Made by a program: the position numbers and the translations under genes. A stretch of 64,000 nt of DNA from JALHOP01 sp964484195 (lineage in GTDB: Bacteria; Myxococcota; XYA12-FULL-58-9; JALHOP01). This document shows, piece by piece, positions 49,745 through 57,825 of the stretch (position 1 is the stretch's first letter; every line of letters begins with the position of its first letter). The DNA lies in contig CAZAER010000012.1 of assembly GCA_964484195.1 (NCBI GenBank), forward strand, positions 84,709 to 148,708. The letters run 5' to 3'. A model generated the notes under the pieces. That model had not been told where the DNA came from and searched no databases. It saw nothing but the letters and a program-made list of their open reading frames with translations.

Positions 49745-51499
49745 GTGAACAGCGTCACCGACGGCCCAAATCGAACAAGTCTCCAGATGCCGGTGAGCGG
49801 TGGTGTAGCGCAGCTCGCACAACAGCCAACATCCCAACCCGGCGGCGGAGCGACGAACGCCGGGCCCCGCGGCTCCTACGGAGCTTCGTCATCCGGGGGA
49901 TCTCAGCGGCCCGAGGGCTCGAGCTCCATCCGCACCCGGACGGGCGCGTCGCTCGCCGACGCCGTGACCGCCGAACAAGCGGTGACGGTGCTTCGCCTGG
50001 CGCAAGGCAAGCCCGACATCGAACGCTCGCCAACGCCGGCCGCGGTGACCCAGCTCGTTGCATCGGGCTTCGTCGAGCACATGACTCCGGAAGCGTACGA
50101 GGCGGCGCAACGGGCGAAGCAGCAGATCCCTGATCTCGAGGCCGCGCGCGTCGAGCTCGGCAAGCTCCAGCGTGCGCTACTGAATCCATGGCTCTACCTG
50201 AAGGTGCTCTCGAGTGCGCGCGCCGATGCCTACGCAGCGCGTGCGCAGCAGCGCGAGCGCGTGGCGGAGCTCGAGAAAGCCGTTGGTCCGGACCCAGACC
50301 GACGCCTGGGACAGCTCAAACTACTCACGCGCTACTACACCAAGACCGAGCTCGGCATGTTGCGGCCGACCCCCGAAGGGAACACAGCGGTTTTTGCGAT
50401 TGCTGGCCTCGAGGCGCAGGTCGATTCTTTCAACGGCTTCGCCGCGGCCGTGCGCAAGAGCGTCGCGGACGCGTCGATGGTCGCGGTTAGCGCCGACGCC
50501 ATCTACAAGCGAGATCGCGATCCGGGCCGCGCCACTGCAATCTGCTACGCGATTGCCGCGAGTGCCAGCGACGCCGGCAAGGTATCGGCAAACGGCATCA
50601 AGGTGTACCAACGCGAGGCGCGCAAGATGAGCTCCAGCGAGGTCGCTGCGACGCTGCTCGGCTTCAGCCGCATTTCGGGCGGAGTAAAGGCCGAACAGCT
50701 CGAGAATGTCCTGCCCGTGTTCGCCAAAGCGGAGATCGACACCCGCGCCGCCGCACTGCTGGCGCCATTCGTGCTCGAGCACGGCATGGACCCCAACGCC
50801 GTAGCGGCGAGCTTCACGCGTGCCAGCGAGGCCAACGCCCCCTGCAACGCGGTGACCGCTGCGCTCCTCACCATGACCGAGCTCTCGCACCGCGTCGACG
50901 GCGCCGAAGTGAAGCGGCGCTTCATGGAAGTCGCTAGAGCAAGCGACCGCTGTCGTGGTCTCGCCGCCGCCTTGCTGGTCGACGCTTCCTTCGCGAAAGA
51001 AGCCTCGCTCGCGACGGTGCTGGAAGAATTCCGCGCTGTGGAAAACAAGACGGGCCATGACGTCGCCGCCGCCATCTTGGTGCGCGTCGCTCGCCGCGTC
51101 GGGCGCACCGCGTACGAGGTGGCCGGAGCCCACGCCGTGCTCCACAATGGCGAAGCGCACCGCTCCCCAGTGCTGCCGTCAATGCTCCTCGCGGCACAGT
51201 CACCTCGTGGCGCGGCTCCCGAGCTCGCTGCGGCACTTCTCGTCGCCTACGCGAAGACGGGCTACGAGCGACTCGAACGCGGCGTGCAGTGCACCATCGT
51301 AGCCGACTCGTCTTGCGTGCTTGCCGACCTGGCTGTGAACCCAGCGAACGCCTCGTGTGTCTCCGTCTTCGGAGCCGAGTGTGTCGCGAAGGGTGACGGA
51401 TTCGACGGCGCTGGTGGTGACGCCGGCGGCGACGGGGGTGGTGGCGACGGCGATGGCGGCGGAGGAGATGGTGGTAGCTGTGGTGGCTGCGGTAGTTGA
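49745..51499 (+). CDS. Large helical protein with Gly/Asp-rich tail ending CGGCGS, likely MNIO-cassette substrate or partner
   Basis: This 584-aa protein has a low-complexity N-terminus (residues 1 to 65), a long coiled-coil-like part, and several Ala/Leu-rich helical repeats (AAALLAPFVLEHG, TAALLTMTELSH, AAALLVDASF, AAAILVRVA). The last 75 residues hold six Cys, then a Gly/Asp run, and end GGSCGGCGS. Proteins with GGCGG-type tails, such as those with the TIGR04222 domain, are known from memory to neighbour DUF692 genes. The GTG at 49745 has GAGG six bases upstream. I see no signal peptide or membrane helix. It lies 84 bp after the DUF692-partner pair. Confidence 0.65.
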   Translation: MNSVTDGPNRTSLQMPVSGGVAQLAQQPTSQPGGGATNAGPRGSYGASSSGGSQRPEGSSSIRTRTGASLADAVTAEQAVTVLRLAQGKPDIERSPTPAAVTQLVASGFVEHMTPEAYEAAQRAKQQIPDLEAARVELGKLQRALLNPWLYLKVLSSARADAYAARAQQRERVAELEKAVGPDPDRRLGQLKLLTRYYTKTELGMLRPTPEGNTAVFAIAGLEAQVDSFNGFAAAVRKSVADASMVAVSADAIYKRDRDPGRATAICYAIAASASDAGKVSANGIKVYQREARKMSSSEVAATLLGFSRISGGVKAEQLENVLPVFAKAEIDTRAAALLAPFVLEHGMDPNAVAASFTRASEANAPCNAVTAALLTMTELSHRVDGAEVKRRFMEVARASDRCRGLAAALLVDASFAKEASLATVLEEFRAVENKTGHDVAAAILVRVARRVGRTAYEVAGAHAVLHNGEAHRSPVLPSMLLAAQSPRGAAPELAAALLVAYAKTGYERLERGVQCTIVADSSCVLADLAVNPANASCVSVFGAECVAKGDGFDGAGGDAGGDGGGGDGDGGGGDGGSCGGCGS

Positions 51500-51526
51500 C
51501 GCGCCGGGGCGCTGGCCCGCTGCGCT

Positions 51527-52105
51527 TTAGTTGCGAGCGTCGAGCTTGTCGACGAGCTCGCTGATCATCGGATCCATCTGAGCGACGATCGCGTCTTCGG
51601 TTTGTTCGGTCATGGCGCTCGTGCGCGCGATGACGTTCGAATCGCGGGCCCGCACGACGCTGACGTTGATGTTGTACTTGCTACCAACGCGACCGACCTG
51701 ACCGTACATCACGAGCTCGACGCCCAACGCGCCACCGATCTCGGCCATGCAGGCGATGGCGTCGCAGCCCATCGCTTGGCGCTGCTTGTCGGCTCCTAGA
51801 GAGGCCTCGACGTCCTCGCGGCCGACGGTGCGTAAGCCTTCGACGCGGTCGAGGCGACCGAGGATGTAGCCACTCAATAGGTCGAGTGTTCCTTGAGTCA
51901 CGCCGCTGACTGGCTTGAGCGGCAGGAGCAGCAGGCTCGTCGGTTTGCTGAGCACGCGCTTCGAAGTCACCGTCGCGGTCGGTCCTGGCTCGGCAGCCGG
52001 CGCTGGAGCCCGCAAGACCGCCGCCACGCGTTCGGAGCCGATGAGGTCGCCGACGATCTGAGGACTGCGCTCGTACGCGAGCTTCGTGATGACCTCGACG
52101 ACCAC
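51527..52105 (-). CDS. LpoB/TolB-N-like envelope protein, N-terminus unclear
   Basis: The last about 130 residues have the LpoB/FlgO/TolB-N-like pattern: SLLLLPLKPVSGVT, EGLRTVGREDVEASL, a CDAIACMAEIGGALGVELVMYGQVG segment and IVAQMDPMISEL. In Myxococcota such proteins are often lipoproteins. The first available start is GTG at 52105, but the same frame stays open back to 52237 and reads like protein (QHGFTVLQDSATPHQLD, IRDTFQCQPEIVEV), without any ATG, GTG or TTG. So the gene may be truncated, frameshifted, or start at a non-standard codon. It follows recJ on the same strand. Confidence 0.6.
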   Translation of the reverse strand: MVVEVITKLAYERSPQIVGDLIGSERVAAVLRAPAPAAEPGPTATVTSKRVLSKPTSLLLLPLKPVSGVTQGTLDLLSGYILGRLDRVEGLRTVGREDVEASLGADKQRQAMGCDAIACMAEIGGALGVELVMYGQVGRVGSKYNINVSVVRARDSNVIARTSAMTEQTEDAIVAQMDPMISELVDKLDARN

Positions 52106-52252
52106 TCCGTTCGCGGTGACCTCTACGATCTCGGGTTGGCACTGGAAGGTGTCGCGGATGGTCAGGTCGAGCTGATGCGGCGTCGCGCTATCCTGCAGGA
52201 CCGTAAAGCCATGTTGTACCAGGCGGGCGCGCAGGTTTTACCGGACAGCCAG

Positions 52253-53965
52253 TCAAGCTGCGGGGCGCAGGTCTTCGATTTCCATTTGTACGCTTTCGCG
52301 ACCGCGGTATTCGTTGCGCGTCAGCCTGAAGGCGACGTCGATGTACTGCGGCAAGTCGTTGCCGAGCGCACCCAGGCCGAAGCCGATGGCGTCGAAGGTC
52401 GCGATCTCGGAGCCGAGGCCGAGCTTCAAGTGGCTTCCGCTATCGCCGACGGTGCGCTTGCTGCGCACCTCGAGGTTCTTGGCGACCAGCAAAGGCTCGG
52501 GGTTGTCCTGGCCGAAGGGGGCCAAGCGCTGCAGCTCGTCGACCATGCGGAGCGACAGATCGCGGGGCGAGACCTCGAGGTCGAGGCGGACCATGGGGAC
52601 GAAGGGTGGGGCGCCCAAGGTGCGTTGCACCGAGTCGGCGAGGCCGAGACGGAAGGCGTCGACACGTTCGGCCTCGATGGTGACGCCGGCGGCGGCGTGA
52701 TGTCCGCCGAAGCGGATGAGGTGCGAGGAGTTCTCGGCGATGGCGTCGTGCAGGTTCAGGCCCTCGACAGAGCGCGCCGAGCCTTTGCCGCCTTCACCGA
52801 TGACCACCGCAGGCCGGCGATACTTTTGCACGAGGCGTGAGGCGACGAGGCCCAGGACACCGGGGTGCCAGCCGGCGTCGTGAACGACCAGAGCGGCGTG
52901 CTGCGCGAGCCCCAATGCCTCGACCTGCGCGAAAGCGGCGTCGGCGGTGGTGCGCTCGACGCTGCGGCGTTCGCGGTTTGCGACATCCAAAGCGGCCGCG
53001 AGCAAGCGAGCGCGCTGCATGTCAGCCGTGAGCATGAGCTCGACGGCCTCGGCGGCGTGCGCAAGGCGACCACGGGCGTTGATGCGCGGCCCGAGGCGAA
53101 AGCCGATGTCGGTGGCGGTGACGCGTGTGGGATCGATCTCGGCGACCTCGAGCAAGGCTTGCAGGCCGGGGCGCTTGGTTTCGCCGATGCGCTTCAGGCC
53201 GGCAGTCACGAGGGTGCGGTTCACGCCGCGCAGGGGCACCATGTCGGCGACTGTCGCGAGCGCCACGACATCGAGGAGCTCGCGCACGTCGGGCTCGGGG
53301 ATGGTTGCGAAGTGACCGCAATCGCGGAAAGCGCGGCGCAGGCCGATGACCAGCATGAAGGCGACGCCGGCCGCACACAGGCCCTTGAAGGGGAAGTTGC
53401 AGTCGCTACGCTGCGGATTCAGTGCGGCGTTGGCGTTGGGCAGGGTCTCGGGGACCTTGTGATGATCGACGATGATGACGTCGAGGCCGGCTTCGCGTGC
53501 CGCAGCGACTTCGTCGTGCGCGGTGATGCCGCAGTCGGCGGTGATGAGCAGGTTGCTGTCTTTTGCGATCTCGAGCACCGCGGCGCGATTGAGGCCGTAG
53601 CCTTCGCTGCGACGGTCGGGGATGTAGTAGCCGACCTTGGCGCCGACGCGCTGCAGGAAGTCGACCAGCACCGTGGTCGCGCAGACGCCGTCGACGTCGT
53701 AGTCACCATAGACGGTGATGGTCTCGTTGCCGCGGACCGCTGCGACGATGCGCTCGAGGGCCGGGACGATGTCAGCCAGCGTCGCTGGGTCGGCCAGGGT
53801 CGCAAGGCTCGGCGTGAGATAGCTACCGATGTCGTCCGCCGCGCAGAGACCACGCTGAGTGACGAGGTGGAGCATCCACTGGGGGACGCGCGCGGTCGCC
53901 GGCGGGGCGCTCGGAGGAGATGGCCATTGCCATCGGCGACCGGTGAGGCTGAGCTCGGCGTCCAT
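52253..53965 (-). CDS. recJ: Single-stranded-DNA-specific exonuclease RecJ
   Basis: RecJ degrades single-stranded DNA 5' to 3' in recombination and mismatch repair. The 570-aa protein has DHH-family motifs: DYDVDG at 88 to 93, ADCGIT, DHH at 167 to 169, and the DHHA1-domain GGHHAAAG. RINARGR and PFGQDNPEP are also typical. The ATG at 53965 was chosen because sequence further upstream overlaps the divergent small gene and is not conserved; no clear ribosome-binding site is seen. Confidence 0.95.
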   Translation of the reverse strand: MDAELSLTGRRWQWPSPPSAPPATARVPQWMLHLVTQRGLCAADDIGSYLTPSLATLADPATLADIVPALERIVAAVRGNETITVYGDYDVDGVCATTVLVDFLQRVGAKVGYYIPDRRSEGYGLNRAAVLEIAKDSNLLITADCGITAHDEVAAAREAGLDVIIVDHHKVPETLPNANAALNPQRSDCNFPFKGLCAAGVAFMLVIGLRRAFRDCGHFATIPEPDVRELLDVVALATVADMVPLRGVNRTLVTAGLKRIGETKRPGLQALLEVAEIDPTRVTATDIGFRLGPRINARGRLAHAAEAVELMLTADMQRARLLAAALDVANRERRSVERTTADAAFAQVEALGLAQHAALVVHDAGWHPGVLGLVASRLVQKYRRPAVVIGEGGKGSARSVEGLNLHDAIAENSSHLIRFGGHHAAAGVTIEAERVDAFRLGLADSVQRTLGAPPFVPMVRLDLEVSPRDLSLRMVDELQRLAPFGQDNPEPLLVAKNLEVRSKRTVGDSGSHLKLGLGSEIATFDAIGFGLGALGNDLPQYIDVAFRLTRNEYRGRESVQMEIEDLRPAA

Positions 53966-54036
53966 GTGGGCGCGAAAGTACGCCCAGGCCCCGACAGTTT
54001 GCGACGTCCCCCAGGAAGCGGGTACCACCTTTGGAC

Positions 54037-54330
54037 ATGGCGAAGGGTCCGACAAAGCAGCCACCTCCGCGCGCCGGGGTGAACGACGCAGAAGCGTTCG
54101 TCGGTGACCCGGTGCCGCGACCTCCGGGCCTCAATCCGTTCGAGGGGCGTGAGGAAGACGCAACCGGCGAGCGCGACGCGGCGCTCGAGCTCTTGCCGCG
54201 GATGATGCGGCAGACCGGCGTGCACCAGGTGATCGAGGAGCCGGGCTCGTCCCGCGCCTTGATCATGGTTGCGGTGCTGCTCGGCCTCGCGGTGGTGGGA
54301 ATCGCCTTCTACGCGTGGCTGCGGCAGTAA
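54037..54330 (+). CDS. Small tail-anchored membrane protein
   Basis: This 97-aa protein is hydrophilic with a C-terminal membrane helix (ALIMVAVLLGLAVVGIAFYA) and only four residues after it, so it may be anchored with its N-terminus in the cytoplasm. The soluble part is Pro-rich with a GLNPFEGRE segment. I recognise no family. It is divergent from recJ, with 71 bp between the chosen starts. Confidence 0.65.
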   Translation: MAKGPTKQPPPRAGVNDAEAFVGDPVPRPPGLNPFEGREEDATGERDAALELLPRMMRQTGVHQVIEEPGSSRALIMVAVLLGLAVVGIAFYAWLRQ

Positions 54331-54369
54331 AAAGAAAAAGGCGAGCCTAGTGCATCACCAGGCCCGCCT
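54327..54369 (-). terminator. Terminator for the converging small gene
   Basis: On the minus strand AGGCGGGCC pairs with GGCTCGCCT (one mismatch) around a 13-base loop and is followed by TTTTTCTTTTT. It lies about 20 bp after the stop of the 89-aa gene. Confidence 0.75.
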
Positions 54370-54389
54370 CTTCTACTTGCAGAGACTTG

Positions 54390-54659
54390 CTAGTTCTTGC
54401 CGCGCAGAGCGCTGACGATGCGGCTCTTGGTCGAGTTGCTGCGCGTGCCGACGGCGGCAATCGCGCGCTTCTCGATCGAGGCGAGCATAGCGCGGGTCTC
54501 GGGATGGTCGTTGCCGACCTGCTCGAGCTTCATGGTCTCCGGCGCGCGGAAACCATGCCGCATGCGGACGACCTTCTCTTCGGTGGCAGTCATGGTCTGT
54601 GTCTTGGTGTTGGTCTTTGCGACCGTCGCCACCCCAGATTTCGTCTTACCGTTCATCAT
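54390..54659 (-). CDS. Hypothetical small basic protein
   Basis: This 89-aa protein is Lys/Thr-rich with no signal peptide or membrane helix. A central part (HGFRAPETMKLEQVGNDHPE) is distinctive but not recognised. Two adjacent ATG codons start it, with GGAGG about 10 bases upstream. It ends at a terminator shared in position with the opposing gene. The product may be a small cytoplasmic regulator, but no motif shows this. Confidence 0.65.
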   Translation of the reverse strand: MMNGKTKSGVATVAKTNTKTQTMTATEEKVVRMRHGFRAPETMKLEQVGNDHPETRAMLASIEKRAIAAVGTRSNSTKSRIVSALRGKN

Positions 54660-54930
54660 CCTTACTCATCCTCCGACATCGCCGGGAACCCAGCGTGATT
54701 GAATGGAGGCCTTAGCGCCGTTCGCGCAATCGGCATCGAGGCCGGCTCAGGTCGAACCTACGGCCGTCCCTTCAAACCGTCAAATTTTCACCCCAAGAAT
54801 CTGATCGTCTTTTCGAGCGTCTATGATGGATGCGCGATCGCGCCGCGATCGTCAAACTAGAAAAACCCAAAATGCCGCGTATGCACGCGATTTGCCGAGT
54901 GGACCCACACCGGCTACCTTTCGTGTTGTG

Positions 54931-55536
54931 ATGACTGAAGCGCACGTCCTCATCCTCAACCGCAATTATCAGCCTGTAAACGTCACCCACTGGCGCCGGG
55001 CGATGACCATGCTCTACATCGGCGCCGTCAAGGCCCTGGACCGCGAGTTCAGGCTCTTCGACTTCGACGACTGGCAGGCATTGTCGGCGGCCTACAACGA
55101 TGATGACACCGTCGGCACCATCAACCGCCGCATCGTCATTCCGAGGATCGTGGTGCTCCAGGCCTACGATCGTCTGCCCCGGGCTCGGGTGCGCTTCTCG
55201 CGCCACAACATCTTCGCGCGTGACGATCACACCTGTCAGTACTGCGCCGGGCGCTTCGCGCGCCTCGACCTGAACCTCGATCACGTGCTCCCGCGATCGC
55301 AGGGCGGCAAGACGAACTGGGAGAACGTCGTCACCAGCTGCGTCGCCTGCAACTCACGCAAGGGCGGTCGTACGCCCGAGCAGGCGGGCATGAAGCTGGT
55401 GCGCGCACCACGCAAGCCGACCTGGGCCGAGATCGTGCACCCACCGCGCTTCCGCGCGCGCTATCGCGAGTGGCTGCCATTCTTGAATCCGGTCGACGCC
55501 TCGTACTGGAATACCGAGCTACAATCAGACGATTGA
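54931..55536 (+). CDS. HNH endonuclease family protein
   Basis: The 201-aa protein has an HNH domain with a zinc-binding CQYC pair, the LDHVLPRSQGGKTNWENVV core (Asp-His, Asn) and a second pair in CVACNSRK. The N-terminal half (HVLILNRNYQPVNVTHWRRA) is typical of the widespread stand-alone bacterial HNH proteins. The substrate is unknown. ATG at 54931 and GTG at 54928 are the likely starts; a longer frame to 54823 is unconserved. No restriction partner or mobile element is nearby. Confidence 0.88.
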   Translation: MTEAHVLILNRNYQPVNVTHWRRAMTMLYIGAVKALDREFRLFDFDDWQALSAAYNDDDTVGTINRRIVIPRIVVLQAYDRLPRARVRFSRHNIFARDDHTCQYCAGRFARLDLNLDHVLPRSQGGKTNWENVVTSCVACNSRKGGRTPEQAGMKLVRAPRKPTWAEIVHPPRFRARYREWLPFLNPVDASYWNTELQSDD

Positions 55537-55609
55537 GCAGCTGCGCGTACGCGGCGGCGGTTGACTTGCTCACCCCGAGGTTGCGAAGACTCGTAACTTC
55601 GGAGGGGAC

Positions 55610-56596
55610 GTGCGCGGGCTCGACGTAGCACAGGACGAAGTGTTTCCGACGCCGCGCGAGGCGTCCTCCGCCGAGAGCGGCCGCAGGATCATCGCGGTTG
55701 GCGGCGGCAAGGGCGGCATCGGCAAATCGCTGGTGTCGGCGAACCTCGGCGTGCACTTCGCGGCCCAGGGCAAACGTGTCGTCCTCCTCGACGCCGATCT
55801 CGGCGGCGCGAACCTCCACACCTGTCTCGGCATCAATGCGCCGGAGCGGACACTCTCCGACTTCATCAACCGCAAGGTCGAGAATCTCGATGACCTGGTG
55901 ATGAAGACGAGCATCCCCGGATTGGGTCTGATTAGCGGCGCGCTCGATTTCCTCGGCGCCGCGAATCCCAAGTACACGCAGAAGCTACGCCTGCTGCGCG
56001 AGATCACCCGGCTCGATGTCGACTACACGATCATCGATCTGGGCGGGGGCACCGGCTTCAACATTCTCGATTTCTTCCTCATCGCCCACCACGGCATCCT
56101 CACGGTGGTCCCCGAGCCTACCTCGATCGAGAATGCCTACCGATTCATCAAGGCGGCGTACTACCGCAAGCTCAAGACTGCCGAGCTCGCCTACGCTCTC
56201 CGGCCCGTGGTCGAGGAAGCCATGGCCGACCGCGGTAGCGCTGGTATGCGCACACCCGCCGACCTGGTGCGTTTCGTCGAGGAACGCGAGCCCGAAGGTG
56301 GGGCGCGCCTCCGCGCCGAGCTCACGCAATTTCCCCTGGAGCTCGTGGTCAACCAATGCCGCACCCGGGAAGAGCACCAGCTAGGACCCGCCGTCAGTGA
56401 TGCGTGCCGCAAGTACTTCGGGATCCCCATGCGTTTCTTGGGTAGCATTCCCTACGATGACGCGGTGTGGCAGTCGGTGCGTCGCCGTCGCCCGGTGATG
56501 ATCGACAAGCCGGAAGCGGATGCCAGCCGTTGCATTCGTCGAATCGCCGCCAACCTTAGTGTCGGGGCGACGCGCCTCGAACGGAACGGTGGCTGA
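55610..56596 (+). CDS. MinD/FlhG-like ParA-family ATPase
   Basis: This 328-aa protein has the deviant Walker A GGGKGGIGKS at 31 to 40, the DADLGGANLHTCLG Walker A' region and a Walker B-like TIIDLGGGTG. It resembles FlhG and MinD, which position cellular structures. A helical insertion between about 195 and 245 (EEAMADRGSAGMRTPADLV) is characteristic of the deltaproteobacterial version. The GTG start has GGAGGGG directly upstream. Its TGA overlaps the ATG of the J-like/HTH gene (TGATG), so the pair is coupled. The cargo is not known. Confidence 0.88.
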   Translation: MRGLDVAQDEVFPTPREASSAESGRRIIAVGGGKGGIGKSLVSANLGVHFAAQGKRVVLLDADLGGANLHTCLGINAPERTLSDFINRKVENLDDLVMKTSIPGLGLISGALDFLGAANPKYTQKLRLLREITRLDVDYTIIDLGGGTGFNILDFFLIAHHGILTVVPEPTSIENAYRFIKAAYYRKLKTAELAYALRPVVEEAMADRGSAGMRTPADLVRFVEEREPEGGARLRAELTQFPLELVVNQCRTREEHQLGPAVSDACRKYFGIPMRFLGSIPYDDAVWQSVRRRRPVMIDKPEADASRCIRRIAANLSVGATRLERNGG

Positions 56597-57819
56597 TGCC
56601 CGCGCAGCGCTCTCCTTCACTCTACGAGCTGCTCGAAGTGAGCAGCGGCGCGACGTTCGAGGAGATCGAGCAGTCCTATCAGCGTATTGCCGCGTACCTC
56701 GGGGCCGAGTCGCTGGCGGTGTATTCGATCCTCGATAGCGACGACGCTCACAGTGCACGAGCGCAGATCGATGAGGCCTATCGCACGTTGAGTGATCCCG
56801 ATCGCCGTGCCGCCTACGATCGCTCGCGTAAGGAAGACGCCAGCTATCCCTCGATGATGGTGCCGGCTGCTTCCGGAGGCTCGACGTCGACCGCTGATGC
56901 GGACATCGGCACCCGTGACCGCGCTAGCGGACCGTCGGAGCGTGACAAGCGCTTGCCGGTCACTGGCCGTTCTCAGCAGCGTCAGCCGATTCGCGGTCCG
57001 GGCGCGCGCACCGGGCGTACGCCGCTCTACGGACGCGACGTCGGCCGCTCGAGCAAAACAAACGAGCCTGCCGCTGCCGAGCCCAAGAAGAAGCCGTTGT
57101 ACGGTCGGGCTCAGCCTCGCGGTGGAGCCGCGCCCGAACGACCTGTCGACGCGAAGAGCCGTCATGGCGAGCCGGAGCGCGCCCCGTCGCGCTGGAGCAA
57201 GCGCGAAGAGGAGCAGGAGCAGCGCTACGATGCGCCGCTGCCACCGATCGCCCGTCAGCTTTCGCACGAGGAGCCCGACCACCGCGAAGACGAGCACGTC
57301 GAAGTGGTCGCCCGTTACGCACCGCCCGCGCGGGAGGAGAAGCGGCCCGAGGCCCAGGCGCGGCCGGAGCCGGCGCGTATTGATGCTGCGCTGCGTAAAG
57401 ACCCGATGCTGCCCGACGAGCGACCGGAGCTCGTGAAGACGGTCAGTGACGTGGTGGAGCCGAGAAAACGGCCGACATTACCGCCACCTGCGCAGCTTTC
57501 GGCCTCCGCGAAGGCCAAAAAGCGAATCTTATCGCCGAGCATCGCCATGGAGCTGACTGGCGATGTGGAATACGGTGGCTCACTGCTTCGTCGGTTGCGA
57601 GAGAGCACGGGAGCGTCCCTGGATGAGGTCGCCGAGATCACCAAGGTGGGTAAACGGCACCTCATCGCGATCGAAACCAATGATTTCGCTGCGCTGCCCG
57701 CAGCGGTGTACACTCGTGGCTTCGTGGCGGAGTACGCGCGAGTTCTGGGCCTCGACGTTTCGCGCGTCACCAAGAGTTTCATGGCGTTGTATGCCAAGTA
57801 CAGGGGAGTGGGGGGCTAA
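56596..57819 (+). CDS. J-like domain fused to RodZ-type HTH
   Basis: Residues about 5 to 75 resemble a J domain: LYELLEVSSGATFEEIEQSY and DEAYRTLSDPDRRAAYDRS. The HPD tripeptide needed to stimulate Hsp70 is absent, replaced by a longer loop. A long charged, Arg/Pro-rich linker follows. Residues about 325 to 405 match the cytoplasmic HTH of RodZ: LLRRLRESTGASLDEVAE, IETNDFAALPAAVYTRGFV. Unlike RodZ there is no membrane helix. It is translationally coupled to the MinD-like gene, so it probably adapts or recruits that ATPase. Two dispersed-palindrome copies (56889, 56917) lie inside. Confidence 0.8.
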   Translation: MPAQRSPSLYELLEVSSGATFEEIEQSYQRIAAYLGAESLAVYSILDSDDAHSARAQIDEAYRTLSDPDRRAAYDRSRKEDASYPSMMVPAASGGSTSTADADIGTRDRASGPSERDKRLPVTGRSQQRQPIRGPGARTGRTPLYGRDVGRSSKTNEPAAAEPKKKPLYGRAQPRGGAAPERPVDAKSRHGEPERAPSRWSKREEEQEQRYDAPLPPIARQLSHEEPDHREDEHVEVVARYAPPAREEKRPEAQARPEPARIDAALRKDPMLPDERPELVKTVSDVVEPRKRPTLPPPAQLSASAKAKKRILSPSIAMELTGDVEYGGSLLRRLRESTGASLDEVAEITKVGKRHLIAIETNDFAALPAAVYTRGFVAEYARVLGLDVSRVTKSFMALYAKYRGVGG

Positions 57820-57825
57820 GTTGTC

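Noticed and set aside
52865..54082. Plus-strand frame of 405 codons opposite recJ
   Set aside because: RecJ DHH motifs are clear; this is a GC shadow.
54931..55536. Homing endonuclease or part of a restriction system
   Set aside because: The HNH protein has the common stand-alone architecture, and no intron, intein, methyltransferase or phage gene is adjacent.
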